Source of the DNA: Streptomyces sp. FIT100
GTDB taxonomy: Bacteria; Actinomycetota; Actinomycetes; Streptomycetales; Streptomycetaceae
NCBI RefSeq assembly: GCF_024584805.1
Contig: NZ_CP075715.1
Coordinates: 2,406,001-2,470,000, forward strand
Reading direction: 5' to 3'
Length of the DNA stretch: 64,000 nucleotides
Part shown: piece after piece, positions 34,774 to 45,672 of the stretch
How positions within the stretch are numbered: position 1 is the stretch's first letter
Layout: the number at the start of each line of letters is the position of its first letter
The notes under the pieces: model-generated
The model's database searches: none
What the model was told of the DNA's origin: nothing
What the model saw: the letters and a program-made list of their open reading frames with translations, nothing else
Translations under genes and position numbers: made by a program

Positions 34774-35779
34774 GCGCCACGGGCTCACGATCCCGGTCCC
34801 GCTGGGCGCCGCCCCTGAGCAGGGCGGTGCCCAGCGGGGTCATCGTGTGCAGCACCGCGTTGCCGTTGCGCAGCGTGACCACCAGTCCGGCCTCCCGCAG
34901 CACGCACGCGTGCTGACTGGCGGAGGCCAGCGAGACCCCGGCCCTGCGGGCCAGTTCGCTCGTCGTACAGCCGTTGCCGATGGACAGCAGGACGGCCGAG
35001 CGGGTGTGGCCGACCAGCCGGCCGAGCCGGACCCGCTCCCGCTCGGTGTCGGCGGCAGACCGGCCGCACGCGTGCGTGACGGGATAGACCAGCACGGGCG
35101 GCAGCTCGGGGTCCCGCCGGACCACGGCCGTGCCGCGGCAGAAGTACGACGGCTGGAGCAGCAGCCCGCGCCCCTGAAGCCGCACGTCCCGGTCGGCGGG
35201 GTAGTCCGCTTCCAGGACGGGTGCGCACCAGCGCAGCATCGGCGGCAGCGAGGCCAGCAGTTCGCCCGCGCCGCCGTCGAGCAGCGCCCGCCCGCGGGCG
35301 GCCCGGTCGGCCTCCACGGCGGCCTGGATCTGCGGCCAGTACGGCTCCACGGCGGCCCGGTGGTAGCCGCGCAGCGCCCCGACGAGCCGGCTCATGGACT
35401 CGGCGGCGCCGTCCTCCAGCCCGGCGAGCCGGGCGGGCAGGCCGGTGTGCGGGCGGTCCGAGGCGAGCAGGGCGAGCTCCTCGCGCAGCCGCCGCACCGG
35501 AGTCGCACGCACCGCTTCGAGGCCCTCGTCGAGGCCGTGCAGCCCCTCGGGCGGGGTGAGGAAGTCGGGGAAATAGCCGCGCGGCGGCACGAGCGCGGCC
35601 AGCAGACGTGTTTCACCGTTCAACCGGGCGCGGGTTTCGCTGCGCCATTCCCCGTAGACCGTGGCGCCACGGCGATCCCGCAATCGGTGAAAGCTCAGAA
35701 TCGTCTCCCACAAAGCGTCCGGCCTTGCCGCCGTCCGTACCTTCGCAAGGTCCTCGCCGGTGAAATGGATTCGCAGCAC
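34739..35779 (-). CDS. ArsR-type winged-helix regulator, DUF5937-like
   Basis: A 346-residue protein. The N-terminal ~230 residues (VLRIHFTGEDLAKVR, LPPMLRWCAPVLEADYPADRD, GRGLLLQPSYFCRGTAVV) match the DUF5937-type sensor region of actinobacterial ArsR-like regulators, as I recall it. The C-terminus is the HTH (SIGNGCTTSELARRAGVSLA, SQHACVLREAGLVVTLRNGN). The GTG at 35779 has GTGGGGGT upstream; the earlier ATG reading begins with residues unlike the family. It is convergent with the PhoX-like gene. Its target is unknown. Confidence 0.83.
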   Translation of the reverse strand: MLRIHFTGEDLAKVRTAARPDALWETILSFHRLRDRRGATVYGEWRSETRARLNGETRLLAALVPPRGYFPDFLTPPEGLHGLDEGLEAVRATPVRRLREELALLASDRPHTGLPARLAGLEDGAAESMSRLVGALRGYHRAAVEPYWPQIQAAVEADRAARGRALLDGGAGELLASLPPMLRWCAPVLEADYPADRDVRLQGRGLLLQPSYFCRGTAVVRRDPELPPVLVYPVTHACGRSAADTERERVRLGRLVGHTRSAVLLSIGNGCTTSELARRAGVSLASASQHACVLREAGLVVTLRNGNAVLHTMTPLGTALLRGGAQRDRDREPVALMRGTVPSPRR

Positions 35780-36183
35780 AGAACCCCCACTGTTGCATCC
35801 GCAATCGTCCCAGCCATCGAGTATGCACGCCATCACAGCACGTCACCACGGAGTTTCGGCCACACTTGAAACGCAGTGCGGAGGATGGCAGCGAACCGAA
35901 AAGCTGTACGACGTCGGGCACGAAACCTTCGGGTACCGAGGGGCGAGGCAAAGACCGTGGGGGGCTTTCCACGCCCGGCGGCGGTCGGCGGAGGTTGCGG
36001 CTCCGTGTCCGACATCGGTAATGGGGCGCGGCCGGCGGGTGGGGATCCGCCGTCCGCGCCCCGCCTGTTCTTTGCTCAACGAATGGCGGAAATCCATCTT
36101 CCGGCAATCCGGTTACTGGTCCGTCGTTCAACAGCGGATGCCGAAGAGCGGACCGGCGGCGAACAGCGCGGACGCCAAAGGAA
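35780..36183. other. Intergenic stretch with no supportable gene
   Basis: Between the ArsR-like start and the ppdK terminators. It is less GC-biased than its surroundings. Frames on both strands have poor codon bias and no clear ribosome site (one plus-strand ATG near 35884 is touched by GGAGG, but the protein resembles nothing). It must hold the promoter of the ArsR-like gene. Confidence 0.5.
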
Positions 36184-36228
36184 ACGAGCGGGACAGGCAC
36201 CTCCGCACAAGGTGCCCGTCCCGCTCGT
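36184..36228 (-). terminator. Rho-independent terminator of ppdK
   Basis: ACGAGCGGGAC and GGCACC pair with GGTGCC and GTCCCGCTCGT around a 9-base loop, with one mismatch. On the minus strand the stem is followed by TTTCCTTT. This suits the end of the ppdK transcript. Confidence 0.75.
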
Positions 36229-36239
36229 CTCTTGGTGAA

Positions 36240-36324
36240 CCGGGGCCGCCGGCCGGTCGGTGAGGGTCGGGGACCACCGACGGCCCCGGAGCCTTGCGCG
36301 GGGCGGCCGAAAAGACCGCCCCGC
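36240..36324. terminator. Two further hairpins just after the ppdK stop
   Basis: GCGGGGCGG (36298-36306) pairs with CCGCCCCGC (36316-36324) around CCGAAAAGA. CCGGGGCCG (36240-36248) pairs with CGGCCCCGG (36281-36289). With the stem at 36184 they make a three-hairpin series, so ppdK read-through seems strongly blocked. Confidence 0.6.
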
Positions 36325-36339
36325 CGCGAGCCCCGTGGA

Positions 36340-39048
<2,709 letters not shown>

Positions 39049-39251
39049 GGGTCTCGACTCCTCGAGGACTCGGTGGCTGCCCTGACGGCGAGGAACATAC
39101 CCAGATCGAAGGCGCCTGGGTACGTCTACTCGTCCGTCATTCGGTCGTAACCACCCGTCCGCCAGCAGATCGCAGGTTACCGATGCGTTAAGGCGCCCAT
39201 CCGGACACCTTCACCACTCGAACAGCGCTTGACCCAAAGCGGAGACTACAC

Positions 39252-39263
39252 GCTCAGATGAGC
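39252..39263. promoter_or_regulatory. Palindromic site GCTCA-GA-TGAGC, copy 1
   Basis: A 12-bp imperfect palindrome, 204 bp upstream of the ppdK start codon. Its reverse complement recurs at 39353. The pair could be a regulator's twin operators or the ends of a large stem. Confidence 0.4.
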
Positions 39264-39303
39264 GCCTTCCAAGGCACTTGAGTTCAACTATTGAAGGCAG
39301 AAA

Positions 39304-39324
39304 GGGTGGCACTCAGTGCCACCC
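39304..39324 (-). terminator. Hairpin GGGTGGCACT/AGTGCCACCC
   Basis: A perfect 10-bp inverted repeat round a single central base. On the minus strand it is followed by TTTCT, which suits termination of dusB reading leftward; on the plus strand CTTCTT follows. It sits midway between the two GCTCA palindromes. Confidence 0.65.
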
Positions 39325-39352
39325 CTTCTTAAGTCGCAACCGCTTTGTATAT

Positions 39353-39364
39353 GCTCATCTGAGC
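39353..39364. promoter_or_regulatory. Palindromic site GCTCA-TC-TGAGC, copy 2
   Basis: Exact reverse complement of the site at 39252, 101 bp away. It stands beside the AT-rich TTTGTATATG, so a promoter may lie here, though none is clear. The whole gap 39049-39539 holds no supportable gene; 12-bp repeats (GTCGGAACAGCC) lie at about 39470-39530. Confidence 0.4.
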
Positions 39365-39539
39365 GCAACCCTTATCAAGGGTGGCGAGAATCACGCCGCT
39401 CCTGGCGTCCGAATCCAGGCATCCGGAACCTTTCACAGCCTGCTCAGGCACCGGGTCGGCCGCCGGAACAGCCGTCGGAACAGCCGTCGGAACAGCCGAC
39501 CGCTCAGTCGCCGGATGAGCCCTCGGAACAGCCATCGGA

Positions 39540-40700
39540 TCAGCCGCCCGAAGTGTCCAGCTCCGCATCCTCACTCACACCCGCACAGTCGTAGGGGTCC
39601 TTCAGCCAGCCGTCCGGCAGCACGACCCGGTTGTTCCCGGACGTACGCCCACGCGGCCCGTCCGCACCCGCCGGCCACGGCTGGTCCAGCTCAAGCCCGC
39701 CCAGCTGAGCGCGCAACTCGTCCAGCGACGACGTCACGGCCAGCCGCTTGCGCATCTCCGAGCCGACCGCGAACCCCTTCAGGTACCAGGCCACATGCTT
39801 ACGGAAGTCGATCACCCCACGGGACTCGTCCCCGATCCACTCCCCCAGCAACTGGGCATGGCGCACCATGACCTCCGCGACCTCGCGCAGCGACGGCCGC
39901 GCAAAGGCGTCACCGCCCTCGAACGCCGCGACCAGATCCCCGAAGAGCCACGGACGCCCCAGACAACCGCGCCCCACGACCACACCGTCACAGCCCGTCT
40001 CGCGCACCATCCGCAGCGCGTCCCCCGCCGACCAGATGTCGCCGTTGCCGAGCACCGGGATCTCGGGCACGTGCTCCTTGAGCCGGGCGATCGCCTCCCA
40101 GTCGGCCGTGCCCCCGTAGTGCTGCGCCGCCGTACGGCCGTGCAGTGCGATCGCGGTCACCCCCTCGTCGACCGCGATACGGCCCGCGTCCAGGTAGGTG
40201 ATGTGGTCGTCGTCGATGCCCTTGCGCATCTTCATCGTCACCGGCAGGTCCCCGGCGTTGCCGACGGCCTCGTTCAGGATCGCCCGCAGCAGATTCCGCT
40301 TGTACGGGAGCGCCGAACCGCCGCCCTTGCGGGTCACCTTCGGCACCGGGCAGCCGAAGTTCAGGTCGATGTGGTCGGCCAGATCCTCGTCGACGATCAT
40401 GCGGACGGCCTTGCCGACGGTCACCGGGTCCACTCCGTACAGCTGGATCGAGCGCGGCGTCTCACTCGCGTCGAAGTGGATGAGCTGCATCGTCTTCTCG
40501 TTGCGCTCGACCAGCGCCCGCGTCGTGATCATCTCGCTGACGAACAGCCCCTTCCCTCCGCTGAACTCCCGGCAGAGGGTGCGGAACGGCGCGTTCGTGA
40601 TACCGGCCATGGGGGCGAGCACCACGGGGGGCTGCACGGCGTACGGGCCGATGGACAGCGCGGGGGCCGCGGGCGCGGCGGTCTGGGCGAGCGTGGTCAT
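39540..40700 (-). CDS. dusB: tRNA-dihydrouridine synthase
   Basis: A 386-residue FMN enzyme that reduces uridines in tRNA D-loops with NADPH. The FMN-binding motif VVLAPMAGITNAPFRTLCRE, the catalytic Cys in LNFGCPVPKVTRKGGGSAL, and GNGDIWS/GVVVGRGCLGRPWLF are all present. I recall actinobacterial members being called DusB, hence the symbol. The ATG at 40700 (MTTLAQT) is chosen from the usual N-terminus; in-frame ATGs at 40718 and 40730 are possible, the former directly touched by GAGGGA. It is divergent from the MFS gene. Confidence 0.92.
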   Translation of the reverse strand: MTTLAQTAAPAAPALSIGPYAVQPPVVLAPMAGITNAPFRTLCREFSGGKGLFVSEMITTRALVERNEKTMQLIHFDASETPRSIQLYGVDPVTVGKAVRMIVDEDLADHIDLNFGCPVPKVTRKGGGSALPYKRNLLRAILNEAVGNAGDLPVTMKMRKGIDDDHITYLDAGRIAVDEGVTAIALHGRTAAQHYGGTADWEAIARLKEHVPEIPVLGNGDIWSAGDALRMVRETGCDGVVVGRGCLGRPWLFGDLVAAFEGGDAFARPSLREVAEVMVRHAQLLGEWIGDESRGVIDFRKHVAWYLKGFAVGSEMRKRLAVTSSLDELRAQLGGLELDQPWPAGADGPRGRTSGNNRVVLPDGWLKDPYDCAGVSEDAELDTSGG

Positions 40701-40740
40701 TGGCCCATTGTCGCGCATTCCCTCACTCATTAGTTAGACG

Positions 40741-40746
40741 TACTAT
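40741..40746 (+). promoter_or_regulatory. -10-like TACTAT for a leaderless MFS transcript
   Basis: TACTAT ends 6 bp before the MFS start codon, and no ribosome site is present, so the mRNA probably starts at or next to the ATG. The surrounding TAGTTAGACGTACTA is an imperfect palindrome that a repressor could bind. No good -35 is seen. Confidence 0.45.
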
Positions 40747-40752
40747 GGATTT

Positions 40753-42240
40753 ATGTCCATGCCCGAGCCCGCGTCACCGTCCGAGCCCCAGCTCAGCCAC
40801 CGACGACGCCGGCTGATCCTGGCCATCTGCTGCATGAGCCTGCTCATCGTCAGCCTGGACAACACCGTCCTCAACGTCGCCCTCCCCTCCATGCGCAGGG
40901 AGCTCGACGCCACGGTCGCCGGACTCCAGTGGACCATCGACGCCTACACCCTCGTACTCGCCTCGCTCCTGATCCTCGCCGGATCCACCGCCGACCGGAT
41001 CGGCCGCCGCAAGGTCTTCAAGACCGGCCTCGTCCTCTTCACCCTCGGCTCGGTCCTCTGCTCCCTCGCCCCGAACCTCACCTCGCTCGTCGCGTTCCGC
41101 ATGATCCAGGCCGTGGGCGGCTCCATGCTCAACCCCGTCGCCATGTCGATCATCACCAACACCTTCACCGCCCCACGCGAACGCGCCCGCGCCATCGGCG
41201 CCTGGGGCGCCGTCGTCGGCATATCCATGGCCGCCGGCCCCCTCGTCGGCGGCCTGCTCACCGAAACCGTCGGCTGGCGTTCCATCTTCTGGATCAACGT
41301 CCCCGTCGGCCTCGCCGCCCTCGCCCTCACCTGGCGCTACGTCCCCGAGTCCCGCGCCCCCAAGCCACGCCGCGCCGACCCCGTCGGCCAGCTCCTCGTC
41401 ATCGCCCTCCTCGGCTCGCTCACCTACGCGATCATCGAGGCCCCCTCGACAGGCGCGGCGGCCGTCATCCCCTTCGCCATCCTCGCGCTCCTCGCCCTCG
41501 CCGGACTCCTCCTGTACGAGCCCAGGCGCGCCGAACCCCTCATCGACCTGCGCTTCTTCCGCTCGGCGCCATTCAGCGGCGCCGTCGTCATCGCGATCAG
41601 CGCCTTCGCCGCACTCAGCGGCTTCCTCTTCCTCAACACCCTCTACCTGCAAGACGTCCGCGGACTCTCCGCCCTAGACGCCGGCCTCTACATGCTGCCC
41701 ATGGCCGCCCTCACCTTCGTCTGCGCCCCGCTCTCCGGCCGCCTCGTCGGCACCCGCGGCCCACGCCTGTCCCTGCTCGTCGCCGGAGTCGCCATGGCGG
41801 CGAGCGGAATGCTCTTCGCCGCCTTCGAGGCCGAGACGTCCACCCCGCTCCTCTTCACCGGCTACGTCCTCTTCGGTCTCGGCTTCGGCATGGTCAACGC
41901 ACCCATCACCAACACCGCCGTCTCCGGCATGCCCCGCTCCCAGGCCGGGGTCGCCGCCGCGGTCGCCTCCACCAGCCGCCAGACCGGCGCCACCCTCGGC
42001 GTCGCCGTCATCGGATCGGTCCTGGCCGCGGGCACCGGCGCCGCCGCCCACTCGCCCGAGTTCACCGGCTTCGTCGAGGCGAGCCGCCCCGCCTGGTGGA
42101 TCCTCACGGCCTGCGGCCTCTCGGTCCTCACGATCGGCCTCGCCACCAGCGGCCCCTGGGCCCGCGCCACCGCCCGCCGCGCGGCCCTGCGCCTGGAACC
42201 CTCCCGGCCCCGGGTCCCGGCGGACAGCCGCAGGTCCTGA
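40753..42240 (+). CDS. MFS drug exporter, DHA2 (14-TM) family
   Basis: A 495-residue EmrB/QacA-like proton antiporter with about 14 hydrophobic spans. Motif C-like AVVGISMAAGPLVGGLL and motif A-like GSTADRIGRRKVF are present, with TM1 ILAICCMSLLIVSLDNTVLN. It exports drugs or metabolites across the cytoplasmic membrane. No regulator gene is directly beside it; the short overlapping promoter with dusB may carry the operator. The second ATG (40759) is an alternative start. Confidence 0.92.
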   Translation: MSMPEPASPSEPQLSHRRRRLILAICCMSLLIVSLDNTVLNVALPSMRRELDATVAGLQWTIDAYTLVLASLLILAGSTADRIGRRKVFKTGLVLFTLGSVLCSLAPNLTSLVAFRMIQAVGGSMLNPVAMSIITNTFTAPRERARAIGAWGAVVGISMAAGPLVGGLLTETVGWRSIFWINVPVGLAALALTWRYVPESRAPKPRRADPVGQLLVIALLGSLTYAIIEAPSTGAAAVIPFAILALLALAGLLLYEPRRAEPLIDLRFFRSAPFSGAVVIAISAFAALSGFLFLNTLYLQDVRGLSALDAGLYMLPMAALTFVCAPLSGRLVGTRGPRLSLLVAGVAMAASGMLFAAFEAETSTPLLFTGYVLFGLGFGMVNAPITNTAVSGMPRSQAGVAAAVASTSRQTGATLGVAVIGSVLAAGTGAAAHSPEFTGFVEASRPAWWILTACGLSVLTIGLATSGPWARATARRAALRLEPSRPRVPADSRRS

Positions 42241-42341
42241 CCACCGGTCACGCGGCACTGATTGTCAGACCTCCGCACTACGCTGGGTGCCCAACGCAAC
42301 ACGCACAGCAGTCTGGCCTACGGAGGAGGGGGAGGAGCATC

Positions 42342-42956
42342 ATGGCCCTGATGCTTGAGCGACCGACGACGATAGAGGCTTCCGACGGCCCGCCGCCCTT
42401 CGAGGCGATGTGCCGGACCTTGCTGACCATGGAGGTGCCCGACGGCTACCGGGCAGAGATCGTCGGGGGAAACATCGTCATGTCGCCGTGGTCCAGGGGC
42501 TTCTACCTGCCCGTCATGCGGTCGATCCGTGCTCAGTTGGAGCCGCACGCACGCCAGGGCCACATCGTCGATCACGCCCCTTTCCTGTTCACCTTTCCGA
42601 GTGAGGAGCGGGCGTACGGCCCCGACATCTATGCCGCCGAAGCGACCGCCTTCCAGACGAACGCCCAGCGCATCGACGGCGAGGCCCTCTCCTTCGTCTG
42701 CGAGCTGACGTCGTCCCCCACACGCCTGGTGGACTGGCAGGACAAGGCTCCCGCCTACGGCAGGGCCGGCGTCCCCGTGCATCTGCTGATCGATATCGAG
42801 AACGAGACCGCCACGGTCTTCTGGGGCCCGTCCCAGAAGGGCTACCTCTCGCGCACGACAGTCCCCTTCGGCGGAAAGCTGGAGATCCCCGACCCCTTCG
42901 GGTGCGAACTCGACACGTCGTCGTTCAAGGAGTCCCCGGAGCCGACTGACGGCTGA
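42342..42956 (+). CDS. Uma2 family (DUF820) endonuclease-like protein
   Basis: A 204-residue restriction-endonuclease-fold protein. The Uma2 features are YRAEIVGGNIVMSPWSRG, the acidic YGPDIYAAEATAF with the likely catalytic Asp, and FVCELTSSPTRLVDWQDKAPAYGRAGVPVHLLIDIE with the E-x-K-type residues. Many copies of this family occur per Streptomyces genome; the role is unknown. A strong GGAGGAGGGGGAGGAG leader precedes the ATG. Confidence 0.9.
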   Translation: MALMLERPTTIEASDGPPPFEAMCRTLLTMEVPDGYRAEIVGGNIVMSPWSRGFYLPVMRSIRAQLEPHARQGHIVDHAPFLFTFPSEERAYGPDIYAAEATAFQTNAQRIDGEALSFVCELTSSPTRLVDWQDKAPAYGRAGVPVHLLIDIENETATVFWGPSQKGYLSRTTVPFGGKLEIPDPFGCELDTSSFKESPEPTDG

Positions 42957-42976
42957 CCGCATCGCCCCTACGCGAA

Positions 42977-43009
42977 CGGGCCCGGATCACACGAGGTGAT
43001 CCGGGCCCG
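42977..43009. terminator. Bidirectional 14-bp stem terminator
   Basis: CGGGCCCGGATCAC and GTGATCCGGGCCCG are exact reverse complements around ACGAG. It lies between the convergent Uma2 and DUF6243 genes, so it can end both transcripts. Confidence 0.8.
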
Positions 43010-43028
43010 CTGCATCACTCGACGCGCG

Positions 43029-43250
43029 TCAGCTCTGCTGGTCCTCCTGCTGATCCTCCGGCTGGTCCTCCGGCGAGGGCTCCGCCCTGCCCTGCGCGCG
43101 TTCGCGCATCTTGCGGAGGAGCTCCTGCTTCTGGTCGGCGTTCGCCTTGCGGTCGGCCTCGCGGGCCGGACCGTTGCCGTGCTGGTCGGCACGGGACAGC
43201 TTCTTGCGCTGCCCCCCCACGCCGAGGAGGTTGTTACGGCTCTTGGCCAC
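43029..43250 (-). CDS. DUF6243 family small basic protein
   Basis: A 73-residue, highly charged protein. It begins MAKSRNNLLGVGGQRKKLSR, the conserved signature, and ends in a Gln/Glu/Asp/Pro repeat (PEDQPEDQQEDQQ). No membrane segment is seen. The family is common in Streptomyces and its function is unknown. The basic conserved front might bind nucleic acid; this is a guess. Confidence 0.82.
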   Translation of the reverse strand: MAKSRNNLLGVGGQRKKLSRADQHGNGPAREADRKANADQKQELLRKMRERAQGRAEPSPEDQPEDQQEDQQS

Positions 43251-43431
43251 GGGGTTCTCTCATCCTGGTGAGAAGTGATCCGGATGTCATCTGGTGGGGG
43301 GCGGGACGAACCGCCGCACTCTCACTCGTAGATCTGGAAGAAAGAAGACATGCCGCGACGGTACCGTTTCGCGGCGGACCAGGACACCAGGTTTTCCGCG
43401 AGCCGCGGCGACGTGCGGCAGCGGACGTACG

Positions 43432-44355
43432 TCAGCGCAGGTCGACGTCGCTGGGTCCGTTGAACGGCGCGAGCGACAGCACCCTCTTCGGCGTCCGCAG
43501 CCCCTCGTGCTCCGTGAACAGCCTCCGCGCCGCGTCGAAGGGGACGTCGCCACTGCCGCCCGTGACGAGGGCGACGCCGTCGTACAGCTCGCGGATCGCG
43601 TCCGTCATCTCCTCGTCGCTGCCCGCCCCCGCGCCCCAGACGTCCCAGAGCAGCGTCTCGACCTTGTTGAGGGCCGCGAGGTCCAGCCGTACGTTGCCCG
43701 CGACGAACCACTCCCCCGTCATCGGCCCCTCGGGGAGGTGGATCCCGAAGGCGGCCGGGTCCGCCCTGCCGGCCCGGATGGCACGCCAGGCCGCGCCCGC
43801 CACGAGGAAGCGGTCGCGGGGGACGTCCATCGGGTCGAAGTCCACCGGGTACGCGGCGGTGACGACCGGGTCGGCCAGCTCCGGGTCGGCGAGCAGCCAG
43901 CCGCGTTCGTCGTCCCAGTACTCGGTCACCACATGGTCCACGTGGAAGCCGTCCGCGCCGAAGTAGTCGGCGAAGCCGGACCGCAGGCGGGCGGGGACGC
44001 CGACGTGGCGCAGGAACGAGCAGTGCAGCAGGGCGAAATCGCGGCAGACGCCGACGAAGCGCTCGCCCGCCTCGCGCCGCCGCGTCAGCGGCGCGTCCTT
44101 CCGCCCGACGATGATCCGCAGGATGTCGTCGAGGTAGCGCGTTTCGGCGTCGTTGTGCAGGCGGTCCCGGGGGATGGTGTAGCCGAGTAGCTCCCCCTCC
44201 AGCCGATGGACCATCAGATCGCGCGCCACTCGGGCCAGTCGGGCCGGATCGTCCGGCAGGCCGGCGTAGCGCGGGGTGAGGGCGCCGGGGTCGGAGAAGT
44301 CGCTCTGCGCGACGTAGAAGGCGGCGGCGTCTGGTGCGAGGCGGGCGGATGCCAC
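43432..44355 (-). CDS. Transglutaminase-like cysteine peptidase family protein
   Basis: A 307-residue soluble protein with the transglutaminase core: the Cys in VGVCRDFALLHCSFLRHVGV, the His in GFHVDHVVTEYW and the Asp in LADPELADP. Such proteins are proteases, amidases or transferases; the substrate is unknown. Start: GGGAG lies 7 bases before the GTG at 44355 (VASARLAPD). An upstream GTG at 44382 has no ribosome site. It is divergent from the aldo/keto reductase; the 247-bp gap carries a large palindrome. Confidence 0.83.
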   Translation of the reverse strand: MASARLAPDAAAFYVAQSDFSDPGALTPRYAGLPDDPARLARVARDLMVHRLEGELLGYTIPRDRLHNDAETRYLDDILRIIVGRKDAPLTRRREAGERFVGVCRDFALLHCSFLRHVGVPARLRSGFADYFGADGFHVDHVVTEYWDDERGWLLADPELADPVVTAAYPVDFDPMDVPRDRFLVAGAAWRAIRAGRADPAAFGIHLPEGPMTGEWFVAGNVRLDLAALNKVETLLWDVWGAGAGSDEEMTDAIRELYDGVALVTGGSGDVPFDAARRLFTEHEGLRTPKRVLSLAPFNGPSDVDLR

Positions 44356-44516
44356 GGCGGAACTCCCAGAGATATCGAGCACAAGTTCGATTACTGCGAC
44401 GTGCACCACCCTCTCAGGATTCGGCCCGGAGCGTCCAGGGCTTACGGCCGGCCGCCACCCTCACCACCGACGCGCGACACCTGGCACGCAACACCTGACA
44501 CATGACGACCGACATG

Positions 44517-44552
44517 TGACGACTGACAGATATTGAAATCTGTCAGTCGTCA
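44517..44552. promoter_or_regulatory. Perfect 15-bp inverted repeat, probable TetR operator
   Basis: TGACGACTGACAGAT and ATCTGTCAGTCGTCA pair exactly around ATTGAA, 50 bp before the aldo/keto reductase start. The second gene of that unit encodes a TetR protein, so this is probably its operator. A shorter partial copy (CATGACGACCGACATG) lies just upstream at about 44502-44517. Confidence 0.7.
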
Positions 44553-44602
44553 TGCCATAGTCGATGACGCACCACCCCATTTCCCCTCCCAAGGAGTCCC
44601 CC

Positions 44603-45634
44603 ATGACCTCCACCACACCCCACCCCGTCCCCACCCGCACCCTGGGCACCACCGGCCCCCAGGTCTCCGCGCTCGGCCTCGGGTGCATGGGCATGTCCGC
44701 CCTGTACGGCGACGCCGACCGGGCCGAGTCGATCGCGACGATCCACGCCGCGCTCGACGCCGGGATCACGCTGCTCGACACCGGCGATTTCTACGGAATG
44801 GGCCACAACGAGCTGCTGATCGACGAGGCCCTGCGCACCGCACCCGCCGCGCTCCGCGAGAAGGCGCTGACCAGCGTGAAGTTCGGGGCGCTGCGCGACC
44901 CGGACGGCGGCTGGTCCGGGTATGACGGGCGGCCCGCCTCGGTGAAGAACTTCGCGGCGTACTCGCTCCAGCGGCTCGGCACCGATCACATCGACGTCTA
45001 CCGGATCGCCCGCGTCGACCCCGGCGTCCCCGTCGAGGAGACGGTCGGCGCGATCGCCGAGCTGGTGCAGGCGGGTCATGTCCGGCACATCGGCATGTCC
45101 GAGGTGGGTGCCGAGACGCTGCGCCGGGCGGCCTCGGTCGCTCCGATCAGCGATCTCCAGATCGAGTACTCGCTGATCTCGCGCGGGATCGAGGACGAGA
45201 TCCTGCCCACCGCCCGTGAGCTGGGTATCGGTGTCACGGCCTACGGTGTGCTGTCGCGCGGGCTGATCAGCGGCCACTTCAGCGGCGACCGGAAGCTGGC
45301 CGCCAATGACTTCCGTGGGATGAGCCCGCGCTTCCAGGGTGAGAATCTGCGGCACAATCTCGATCTGGTCGAGCAGCTCCGCAAGATCGCCGAGCAGAAG
45401 GGTGCCTCGGTCGCGCAGATCGCGATCGCGTGGGTCCTGTCGCGGGGTGAGGATATCGTGCCGCTGGTCGGTGCCCGTCGCCGTGACCGGCTCAGCGAGG
45501 CGCTGGGTGCGCTGGATGTGTCGCTGGACGCGGCGGACCTGGCCGCGATCGAGCGGGCCGTGCCGGCGGACGCGGCGGCGGGTGCGCGTTATCCGGAGAC
45601 GCAGATGGCGCATCTGGACAGTGAGAAGCACTGA
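44603..45634 (+). CDS. Aldo/keto reductase
   Basis: A 343-residue NADPH-dependent carbonyl reductase, (beta/alpha)8 barrel. The family start RTLGTTGPQVSALGLGCMGMS, catalytic Asp/Tyr in LDTGDFYGMGHNE, Lys in ALTSVKFGA and His-like position in DHIDVYRIARVD are seen. AAGGAG stands 8 bases before the ATG. It is followed 38 bp later by a TetR gene, with a strong palindrome upstream, so expression is probably induced by a ligand of that TetR. Confidence 0.93.
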   Translation: MTSTTPHPVPTRTLGTTGPQVSALGLGCMGMSALYGDADRAESIATIHAALDAGITLLDTGDFYGMGHNELLIDEALRTAPAALREKALTSVKFGALRDPDGGWSGYDGRPASVKNFAAYSLQRLGTDHIDVYRIARVDPGVPVEETVGAIAELVQAGHVRHIGMSEVGAETLRRAASVAPISDLQIEYSLISRGIEDEILPTARELGIGVTAYGVLSRGLISGHFSGDRKLAANDFRGMSPRFQGENLRHNLDLVEQLRKIAEQKGASVAQIAIAWVLSRGEDIVPLVGARRRDRLSEALGALDVSLDAADLAAIERAVPADAAAGARYPETQMAHLDSEKH

Positions 45635-45672
45635 CCGCGGCGCTGTCGGACCGGCCGGGTACCGTCGTTTCC

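Noticed and set aside
35760..36263. Several 60-170 codon frames in the gap before ppdK
   Set aside because: No ribosome site, mixed codon bias, and part of each lies over terminator hairpins or the ArsR-like gene.
39278..39871. Plus-strand 197-codon frame near dusB
   Set aside because: Overlaps dusB antisense and a non-coding structured gap; composition is Arg/Pro/Ser-rich with no domain.
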